From: Gautieria morchelliformis
Taxonomy: Eukaryota > Basidiomycota > Agaricomycetes > Gomphales > Gomphaceae
Direction of reading: 5' to 3'
Length of the DNA: 64,000 nt
Assembly: GCA_015179125.1 (NCBI GenBank)
Contig: WHVA01000331.1
Coordinates: 62,001-126,000, forward strand
Program-made: the position numbers and the translations under genes
The notes under the pieces: model-generated
Database searches by the model: none
Seen by the model: the letters and a program-made list of their open reading frames with translations, nothing else
Told to the model about the DNA's origin: nothing
Part shown: positions 56,717 to 64,000 of the stretch, piece by piece
Numbering within the stretch: the stretch's first letter is position 1
Layout of the letters: every line of letters begins with the position of its first letter

Positions 56717-57178
56717 TGTCAGGGGACACCCTGTTTTCCATTTCCAGTTCCGACTCCATTTCCGACTCCGCTTCCGGTTCCGATTCCATCTCCGCATCCG
56801 CTCCCGGGAACGATTCCGCTTCTGGGAGAACTTCCACCAGTTCCATTCGCCTTGCCAGTTCCACTCCAATTTCCGACTTCCGCCCCGGAACAGTGTCGGA
56901 AATCAAGCGACTCGCATAATAGGTGGCATCAAGGGTCGATCAAGGGTCAGGGGGATGCAGGGTTGATGGCGGGTGCCAAGTGTTGTCCCTGGCTGCGCAG
57001 CGTAGTATAATACGGGCTCGCTGACATTGGGGGTCCTTAGACTTTTCTCTTTGGATTTCCCCTTGTCAGGTGAGAATCCCCTCTCTTGTATGCTCTGTTC
57101 ATTTATACATACTTTGGATTTCCCCTTGTCAGTTGTGTGGTAGTGTGATCTCCACAACTAGCCAGGGTTGCCCTTACA
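56717..57178 (+). repeat. Gypsy A 3' LTR (462 bp)
   Basis: Same length as and apparently identical to 45710-46171. Its first 203 bp code for the pol C-terminus; it is followed by the TSD GTCGC at 57179-57183. Confidence 0.95.
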
Positions 57179-57183
57179 GTCGC
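57179..57183. repeat. Target-site duplication of Gypsy A, right (GTCGC)
   Basis: Second copy of the 5-bp duplication, next to exon 5 of the disrupted gene. Confidence 0.95.
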
Positions 57184-58286
57184 TTATCAGCTGTCCTGCT
57201 AATGTTTTAAGTTGACCGACAGAAATCCATCACCTTCAGATTTTGTTATTGCTCTGACAGATTCTTCCTCAAAATCCGATCCCTCGGAATCTGATACCCA
57301 GTGATTTGTGTACACATGCGTTGGGATGCGGTGTCGGGATACTTCAGTGCCGCGGGTGAGTCTAACCACCTCCATGTCACCTGACTGGCTATCTGTTACT
57401 TACCGATATAAATCTTGCAATCTAACCAGGCTCTTCCTCGACTTCCTTTAGCTTCGTTGAAGTCATATCCACCTGCAATATTCCTGTGCAACCGCAGTTT
57501 GTTGTGTGATGGTTTCAAGAGCCGCCAGTGATGCTGTTCCCCAGGCGCTGGGTACTTTGTGTCCAAATAGATGAATGGTTCCGGTAGGTGCTCTCGCAAC
57601 CATTGATCAATGCGTAGGTTACTCCATTCTTGACAGAATTTCAGCTCTCCTTTGTTCCCAAATACAGCAAGACCGTAGGACTCGAGATCCCCTTCCCGAT
57701 CTCCTTCAGGCTTAGAGCTTTGACGAAGGTCACCTTGTGCCTGCCGGCCAGGGTCAATACTGGCACGTGAACTCCTATGATGTTACTGACAGTGAGTCCT
57801 TCCGGAAGCATCATTATACCCCGAATGTCCACCATGGTCCCAACTGCTTTACCCGTTGATTTGTCTGCAGCCTCGGCCTTAGATTTATGGTTCTGGTGCG
57901 TGTAAGTCACTGCTTATTGTCAGAGTCAGTATCAATAGAGAACTCACTTTGGCCTTCTTTTTTTCAGTGTACTTTTTGTGATTTTCGCCATTGTCAGCCT
58001 TCTTCAGCGCTGCAAAGCATTCCACCTCGGCATCTGCTATGCAGGCTTTAGACCCGGGCTTCGGGTGCAGCGAAGCAATCTGTGCACTGTAGCTCTCCAT
58101 TATCTTGCTGACCTTCTGCTTGGTTCCGTTCTCAGTGTGATCCTGAGGTGTGTCTGCTGAGGCATGCCAGTTCTGGACATGGTCACAGTCCCGGCAGCGA
58201 AATGGCTTGTTAGGGTCTTGGTCAGCTCGTTGTTCAAACTTCGGACAGTCGCACCCTTCGTATTCGCAATCAGGCTTGGGTGGCAT
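57184..58286 (-). pseudogene. Host gene, 5' part (exons 1-5a), interrupted by Gypsy A
   Basis: Product unknown. Exon 1 (58286-57948) starts MPPKPDCEYEGCDCPKFEQ and holds a Cys-rich motif (C-x4-C-x-C, then CRDCDHVQNWH), probably zinc-binding. Exons 2 (57892-57791), 3 (57740-57404; LKFCQEWSNLRIDQWL, LPEPFIYLDTKYPAPG), 4 (57341-57234; VYTNHWVSDSEGSDFEEE) and the first 12 nt of exon 5 (57195-57184) follow. Exon 5 then meets the Gypsy A TSD. The intron before it is only 38 nt. Joined with 45709-45114 and one TSD copy, the eight exons give 1338 nt, 445 aa, with every phase correct. It looks like a lineage-specific nuclear protein, but that is inference. Confidence 0.85.
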
Positions 58287-58887
58287 GCTCAAGGATGAGA
58301 CCCCGAGTGGGAATAGGTGGTGCGGTCTGGATGATTTTGAAAATTGGAAAACTGGTGCGTAAAATTTTGCCAGTCTTCGGCAGTTATGGCTGCCGATGCC
58401 CTTCTTTCCAATGCAACCGATTGCAGTGTATAGACCATGGTTTGTCAATACCTGCTGTAACACCCTATACCATACTCTATGTGATGGATATATAATTAAT
58501 CTATGTTTTATGCAAGGGGAAAGATATATAAGAATGCGTGTCCTGCGAGCCTGTTATCGGTCTGCATCCCGTTCTCTCGTGTCTCGCTCTGGGTCGCTGT
58601 CCTTCCACGCCGTCTCAGCCTGTTATCCGTCTGCATCCCGTTCTCTCGTGTCTGCACATGTGTCGCTGTTGCTCATGGGTTGTGGTCTCTTGACTCCGCG
58701 TGCACGTCTCGCGGGTGTCCGTCGCGTCGTCGTTTGTCTGCCTCGCGGTCTCGCGAGTCGACGCAGAGTTCGATGCGACTAGGGTGGCGTGTTGGGGCGG
58801 CGTGGTTCAGATTGACATGGTGGCAGCATGGCCCGAGCGTTTTCATAGTTTTGCTGGTCATGATAATCGTGTCACTGCTGGCATAGG
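58287..58887. repeat. Upstream region of the disrupted gene, with a local tandem duplication
   Basis: A segment reading AGCCTGTTATC(C/G)GTCTGC followed by ATCCCGTTCTCTCGTGTCT occurs twice, at about 58550-58586 and 58618-58654, 68 bp apart. No other gene seen. Gypsy B begins at the right end, preceded by ATAGG, its presumed left TSD. Confidence 0.6.
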
Positions 58888-59362
58888 TGTCAGGGGACAC
58901 CCTGTTTTCCATTTCCAGTTCCGACACCACACCCAGTTCCGACTCCATTTCCGACTCCGCTTCCGGTTCCGATTCCATCTCCGCATCCGCTTTCGGGAAC
59001 GATTCCGCTTCTGGGAGAACTTCCACCAGTTCCGTTCGCCTTGCCAGTTCCACTCCAATTTCCGACTTCCGCCCCGGAACAGTGTCGGAAATCAAGCGAC
59101 TCGCATAATAGGTAGCATCAAGGGTCGATCAAGGGTCAGGGGGATGCAGGGTTGATGGCGGGTGCCAAGTGTTGTCCCTGGCTGCGCAGCGTAGTATAAT
59201 ACGGGCTCGCTGACATTGGGGGTCCTTAGACTTTTCTCTTTGGATTTCCCCTTGTCAGGTGAGAACCCCTTCTCTTGTATGCTCTGTTCATTTATACATA
59301 CTTTGGATTTCCCCTTTTGTGTGGTAGTGTGATCTCCACGACTAGCCAGGGTTGCCCTTACA
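58888..59362 (+). repeat. Gypsy B 5' LTR (475 bp)
   Basis: Differs from the Gypsy A LTR by an 18-bp insertion near 58925, a 5-bp deletion near 59317 and a few substitutions. TATAATA at 59195-59201, predicted RNA start AGACTTTTCT at 59228-59237, again 33 nt apart. Confidence 0.93.
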
Positions 59363-59364
59363 GC

Positions 59365-59374
59365 AGAAAAGTCT
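59365..59374 (+). promoter_or_regulatory. Gypsy B primer-binding site, self-priming type
   Basis: AGAAAAGTCT, 2 nt after the LTR, complementary to 59228-59237. The two intervening bases differ from Gypsy A (GC against GT) while the 10-mer is kept. Confidence 0.65.
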
Positions 59375-59549
59375 CTCCCCTAGAGGACCGGCGGTCGTAC
59401 TGCACGTTGCATTCGCCATAGGTGCGTTCGGAATCGGAGACAGCGACTCGGAGATCGCAACCTCTTCCGCACATACAGTGTACGACAGCCCCTCTTCTTA
59501 CGTCGAGCTCCCAACCCCGGAAATCCCGTCCCATATTTCTCCTTCCAAC

Positions 59550-60725
59550 ATGGATCCGGACGATCGTCTTCGGAATATGGAGGAGGAATTGACGCGGAAC
59601 CGGATGAAGACCGACGCGATTGAAACAGCCTTACAAGCGATTTTGGCTAAGTTAGATATTCCACAAGGTGGTGGAAATGAAATGCTGGCTGATCCGGATT
59701 TCGGAAAAGCGGAACTAGCGGAAAAGAGGATGTCCGCGAAGTTAGCAAAGGTCAAACCCGCAACTCCGGCGGACTTTGACGGAGATCGGGAGAAGGGACG
59801 CGCATTCTTCAACACATGCAGCATCTACTTCGCAATTGTCGGAGACCTCTTTCCGAACGACCAGGCTCGGATTCACTGGACATTGTCGTTTTTCAAATCG
59901 GACCGCGCAGCCCGTTTTGCAAACAAGGTGATCCGACATGAAGCAAAGGGCAAGGGGAACTACTTCCGGGACTGGGACGCGTTCGAGAAAACATTTTCCG
60001 ACCAGTTCTGCCTGAAAAACGAGCAGCTCACAGCCCTTACAAAGCTCGAGGGTACGAGCTGGTACCAGGCCAAAGATCCGGTCGATGACTACATCGATCG
60101 CTTCCAGGAGCTCATCGACCTTGCGGAATATGACGACGACAAGACGATCGTCATCAAATTCCGACGAGGACTTGATCCGACGCTCCAGAACCAAGTTGCG
60201 CTGCTTGGGGATGGAGCTCCGGATTTTGATGACCCGGAAGGGTGGTACCAAGCCGCGCAGAAGGTTTCTCGGAACAGGGACGCAAATGAGGCCTTCGTGG
60301 AGACGAGTCGGAACACGACACGCAGTTCCGCTCGTCCTACTCCACCTGTGCCAAAACCCGGAAGCGCATTCATTCCCACACGGAAATTATTTCCGATGCT
60401 TGCTCCGCCTGCTCCTATTAGGAACCATAGCCCTCCTCCCTCGAAGAGTGGCCCCGCCCCGATGGATGTTGACCGCATGCGCGGAAAAGGCCACGGAACT
60501 ATCACCTGCTTCCGCTGCCGACAACCGGGCCACTATGCTCGCGAGTGCCCCCAAGCCTTTGATATCCGGCTTATGACCACAGAGGAGAAACTCGAGATCC
60601 TTCCAGAGTTCCTCGCACTTGCAGACATAAACGGAGTGCCCACTGCGGAAGAACTTTCCGAAAATGCGGAACATGGTCTACCGGAAGCGGAAGATGCGTC
60701 GGATTTTGTGACACGCAGCGGGTGA
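59550..60725 (+). CDS. gag: Gypsy B Gag (391 aa)
   Basis: Same length and layout as Gag A, with about twenty substitutions and no lesion. Zinc knuckle CFRCRQPGHYARECP. The frame is also open upstream to 59352 because the stop in the Gypsy A leader is missing here; the ATG of MDPDDRLRNM is the likelier start because it is shared with A. Confidence 0.92.
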   Translation: MDPDDRLRNMEEELTRNRMKTDAIETALQAILAKLDIPQGGGNEMLADPDFGKAELAEKRMSAKLAKVKPATPADFDGDREKGRAFFNTCSIYFAIVGDLFPNDQARIHWTLSFFKSDRAARFANKVIRHEAKGKGNYFRDWDAFEKTFSDQFCLKNEQLTALTKLEGTSWYQAKDPVDDYIDRFQELIDLAEYDDDKTIVIKFRRGLDPTLQNQVALLGDGAPDFDDPEGWYQAAQKVSRNRDANEAFVETSRNTTRSSARPTPPVPKPGSAFIPTRKLFPMLAPPAPIRNHSPPPSKSGPAPMDVDRMRGKGHGTITCFRCRQPGHYARECPQAFDIRLMTTEEKLEILPEFLALADINGVPTAEELSENAEHGLPEAEDASDFVTRSG

Positions 60726-63700
60726 GATGTGTGCCCCTGCTGCCTGTACATAACCGGTTTGCCTGTCTTGAAGTAGAGAATGAAAAGCCCCCACTCCCCT
60801 CACTTCGTACAGACCCACCGGATAAAGTCACACAAAAACCAAATCTGACACCCCGTCCATCCCGCATCCGCCCTTGGGAGAGACGCCTTCCGAAGCGCTA
60901 TGTTGTTGCTGCCACCCCTGGCCCCAAGTCACTAGTCATTAAGGTAGAGATCCAGACGACAGATACGGCGGAAGTCAAATCCGGACCCGCCCTTGTCGAT
61001 TGCGGGGCCACTGGTCAGTTTATGGACCGGGACTATGTGGAACGGAACCGACTGACGACGCGGAAGTTGCAACGTGCAATCCCGGTGTTCAATGTGGATG
61101 GAAGCCCCAATGAGGCAGGGTCCATCACGGAGATAGTGGACACAATTCTCCGCTACGATGGACACTCGGAACGCACTTCCTTCGCTGTCACCAGCCTGGG
61201 GAAGCAAGACATCATCCTTGGGTTTACCTGGCTTCAAGAGCACAACCCGGAGATCAATTGGCAGACTCGGAAGGTACTGATGAGTCGATGTCCAGCCAAG
61301 TGTCACATGTGCCGGTCGGAAGTGCGGAAGGAGCGCCAGGAGCAGCGGAAGACCGAACGGCTCATACAGACATGTCGTTCCGGCCCCCATCCACTGCTTG
61401 CAGAAGAAGACTCGGAAGCGGAATTTGACCCGGATCCCCCTTCCGATTCCGATTCCGACGCCATCCGACTCGGCCTGGAAGACACTCTGACGGAAGGGGA
61501 GCGCTTGCTGTACGTAAACCTTCCGCCGGAGGCGGAACACATCCGCGCCACCGGAAATATCTCGCAACGCCTTGCTGAAGCCTCTAAGAGGTATGATAGA
61601 GTGGAGGCGGAAATTCCGGAGTACCTGCGGGAGTTTGAGGACGTCTTTTCCAAGGAGTCGTTTGATACCCTGCCTCCACGGAAGCTGTGGGACCACGCCA
61701 TCGAGTTGGAGCCTGGGTCAAAGCCCACCAACTGCAAGGTCTACCCGCTGTCACCCAAGGAGCAGGTAGAGCTCGATGCATTCCTTGCGGAAAACCTCCG
61801 TACAGGGAGGATCCGCCCCTCCAAGTCACCCATGGCATCTCCGGTGTTCTTCATCAAGAAGAAGGATGGCTCGCTCAGACTTGTGCAGGACTACCGGGCC
61901 TTGAATGCGATCACGATCAAGAACCGGTACCCCATTCCACTCATTTCCGAACTGATCACACAACTCCGCGGGGCGAGGTACTTCACTAAGCTGGATGTCC
62001 GCTGGGGCTTCAACAATGTCCGGATCCGAGAGGGAGACGAGTGGAAGGCCGCATTCCGCACCAATCGAGGACTCTTTGAGCCACAGGTCATGTTCTTTGG
62101 CCTCACCAACAGTCCCGCCACATTCCAGACGATGATGAATGACATTTTCCGTGACATGATAGCAGAAGGGGTTGTCTGCGTCTACCTCGATGACATCCTC
62201 ATTTTCACGAAAACAATGTCCGAACATCGGGAAGTCGTGCGGAGAGTGCTGGAACGGCTCCGAGAGTACAACCTGTGTCTCAAGCCGGAAAAGTGCGAAT
62301 TTGAGCGGACGCGGATAGAGTATCTTGGGGTGATTGTGTCGGAAGGGAAGGTGGAAATGGACCCAGTCAAAGTTTCCGGTGTATCGGATTGGCCCGTGCC
62401 GCGAAACAAGAAGGAGGTCCAGTCCTTCATTGGGTTTGTCAATTTCTACCGGCGGTTCATCAAGGACTTCTCCTGCCACGCCCGTGCCCTCTTCGACCTC
62501 ACCAAGAAGGAGGTTGGATGGCGGTGGGGAGAGCCGGAACAGACTTCCTTTGACAAACTCAAGGAGCTGATCACTTCCGCTCCGGTCCTGATCTTTCCCG
62601 ACGACTCTCGCCCTTATCGAGTCGAGGCGGATTCTTCCGACGCAGCTACCGGAGCGGTCTTGTCACAGCAGTCATCGGAAGATGGTGGGGGGTGGCATCC
62701 GATTGCCTTCTTCTCTAAAGCCTTAGTCCGGTCGAGCGGAACTATGAGATCCATGACAAGGAGATGCTGGCAATCATCCGAGCCTGGAGGAGTGGCGACA
62801 CTTCCTCGAGGGTGCTCTATGCCCTTTTGAGATCTGGACAGACCACAAGAACCTCGAGTATTTCCGCACGTCTAAGAAGCTGAACCGACGACAAGCACGG
62901 TGGTCCCTACACCTGTCCCGGTTTGACTTCATGCTCCACCACCGCCCCGGCCGCACCATGGGCAAGCCCGATGCCCTATCCCGCCGCGCGGATCACGGAA
63001 GCGGAAGTGGAGACAACGCGGATATGACACTGCTCCGCCCAAGTCTCTTTGCAATCCGTGCCCTAGAAGGAGTAACTGCAGTTGGGGCGGAAGCGGAAAT
63101 GCTCCGGGATATCCGGAGGCAGTACCGGAATGGAGAGAAGGAGGAGTCGGTGGTGAAGGCAGTGGAGGAACTCCGGAAGGGGCACTCACGGTCTGTACGG
63201 GCAGCGGAATGGTCGGAACGTGATGGACTGCTCCACTTCAGAGGCAAGGTCTATGTTCCGGGTGGGGCGGACCTCCGCCGTCGCATCGTGTCCCAGCACC
63301 ATGACACACGGGTCGCTGGGCATGCTGGCAGGTGGAAGACGCTGGAGTTAGTGGCTCGGAATTACTGGTGGCCTCAGATGTCCCGCTACATCGGACAGTA
63401 CGTGAAGACGTGTGACCTTTGTCTCCGAACCAAAGCGCAACGACGTCCGCCCGTCGGAGAACTTGTTCCGCTCCCGATTCCCGAATCCCGCTGGGACACC
63501 ATCAGTGTCGACTTCATTGTTGAACTCCCAGAGTCTCATGGCTACGACGCGATCATGAACGTCGTGGATTCGGTGAGCAAGGTGTCCCACTTCATTCCGA
63601 CGCACACGACGATCACAGCCCTCGGAGCGGCCCGCCTGTTCCTTGCACATGTCTGGAAGTTGCATGGGCTCCCGAAGCAAGTCGTTTCCGACCGAGGTCC

Positions 63701-64000
63701 GCAGTTTGTCGCGGAACTGACTCGGGAGCTCTACCGCCTGCTCGGCATAAAGCTGGCTACCACCACAGCGTACCATCCGCAGGGTGACGGACAGACGGAA
63801 CGGGTCAATCAGGAGTTGGAGCAATATCTCCGCCTCTTTGTCAATGAGAGGCAGGACGACTGGGATGAGTTACTTCCGCTGGCGGAATTCCAATACAACA
63901 ACCATGTCCATTCCGCCACGCAACAGACTCCCTTCATGCTTGACTCTGGACGACACCCGCGGATGGGCTTCGAACCACGCCAGGCTGACTCCCGACTCGA
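60722..64000 (+). pseudogene. pol: Gypsy B Pol, two frameshifts, 3' end outside the window
   Basis: Same domains as Pol A: LVDCGAT protease, VYLDDILIF RT. A one-base deletion between 62718 and 62726, right after WHPIAFFSK, and another near 62783 move the frame twice within RNase H; the first frame stops at 62830. RNase H C-terminus and integrase then follow in a third frame to the window end. The integrase zinc finger region at 63300-63420 is uninterrupted. Confidence 0.9.

Larger units (their letters stand above)
47531..56919 (+). pseudogene. pol: Gypsy A Pol, intact except for the copia insertion
   Basis: Coded by 47531-50161 joined to 55426-56919; the frame is open from 47372. Over the join about 1374 residues. 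Protease near residue 93: LVDCGAT, a DCG in place of the usual DSG/DTG. RT about 340-520: YPLSPKEQVELD, LVQDYRALN, FTKLDVRWGFNNVRI, VYLDDILIF (YLDD near 492). RNase H: YRVEADSSDAATGAVL, EIHDKEMLAIIRALEEWRH, EIWTDHKNLEY. Integrase zinc finger HHDTRVAGHAGRW is broken at the insertion, then CDLCLR; catalytic core VDFIVELPESHGYDAI, VSDRGPQF, HPQGDGQTERVNQELE. Chromodomain VVERILDSRFVRGRLQFLV and KWEGYGYEENSWVPEHDV. The last 67 codons lie in the 3' LTR. Confidence 0.92.
45710..57178 (+). mobile_element. Ty3/gypsy chromovirus Gypsy A, full length, split by a copia element
   Basis: LTR retrotransposon of about 6.2 kb once the nested 5,259-bp copia element and one GAAGA are subtracted. Order: LTR, self-priming PBS, gag, pol (protease, RT, RNase H, integrase with C-terminal chromodomain), polypurine tract, LTR. 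Both LTRs are 462 bp and looked identical on reading. The TSD is intact. The chromodomain places it in Chromoviridae; self-priming points to the Tf1/sushi side of the Ty3 tree, which is inference. The element lies antisense to the host gene it interrupts. Confidence 0.95.
58888..64000 (+). mobile_element. Ty3/gypsy chromovirus Gypsy B, same family as A, cut by the window end
   Basis: 5' LTR, self-priming PBS, gag and most of pol; the integrase is cut at the window edge. Coding parts are very close to Gypsy A, with substitutions scattered through gag and pol. Pol has two one-base deletions in RNase H, so this copy cannot make a full Pol. It has the uninterrupted target of the copia insertion, which confirms the copia boundaries. 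Confidence 0.93.

Noticed and set aside
59352..59549. Upstream extension of Gypsy B Gag by 66 residues into the leader and LTR
   Set aside because: Gypsy A lacks it because of a stop in the leader; the shared ATG at 59550 gives the same 391-aa protein in both copies.

Overview
The window is fungal nuclear DNA, most likely from an Agaricomycete basidiomycete. Genes are dense and carry many 45-65 nt GT-AG introns. The families seen fit this group: DUF6534-type membrane proteins, F-box proteins, a Zn2Cys6 regulator, Ty3 chromoviruses and PIF/Harbinger elements. I cannot fix the genus from sequence alone. All multi-exon models below were spliced by hand. Where I say that phases close, I checked that exon lengths sum to an open frame.

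Layout. 1-9.3 kb is gene-poor: one coiled-coil gene (-), one decayed DUF6534 gene, and scraps. 9.3-21.1 kb holds a short-chain dehydrogenase, an F-box protein, a 20-exon zinc alcohol/formaldehyde dehydrogenase, a Zn2Cys6 regulator and a second F-box protein. 22.0-26.8 kb is a PIF/Harbinger cluster: two 663-bp MITEs in inverted orientation (a 1.4-kb palindrome) next to a 3.0-kb related element with a SANT/Myb-like gene and a broken DDE transposase. 27.0-28.1 kb is a degenerate pyrimidine-rich tandem repeat. 28.9-44.4 kb is a conserved housekeeping block: ARP6 (-), acid-sphingomyelinase-like phosphodiesterase (+), F-box (-), TTI1 (+), dCMP deaminase (-) and cyclopropane-fatty-acid-synthase-like methyltransferase (+).

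45.1-64 kb is a three-level insertion. A host gene of unknown function (8 exons, 445 aa when read through) is cut in exon 5 by a 6.2-kb Ty3/gypsy chromovirus (Gypsy A, TSD GTCGC). Gypsy A is itself cut inside its integrase by a 5.26-kb Ty1/copia element (TSD GAAGA, antisense). All LTR pairs look identical by eye, so both insertions are young. A second copy of the same gypsy family (Gypsy B) starts at 58888 and runs off the window; it carries two frameshifts in RNase H and shows the empty copia target site.

Most notable sequence-level observations: (1) removing Gypsy A plus one TSD copy restores all reading frames of the host gene; (2) Gypsy A and B carry a 10-nt self-complementarity between the predicted RNA 5' end and the primer-binding site, the arrangement of Tf1-type self-priming; (3) the gypsy pol frame runs about 67 codons into the 3' LTR, and the two family copies differ there by an in-frame 18-bp indel; (4) the copia gag-pol start codon lies inside a primer-binding site matching the half-tRNA-iMet type; (5) the differences noted between the two MITE arms are all CpG transitions.
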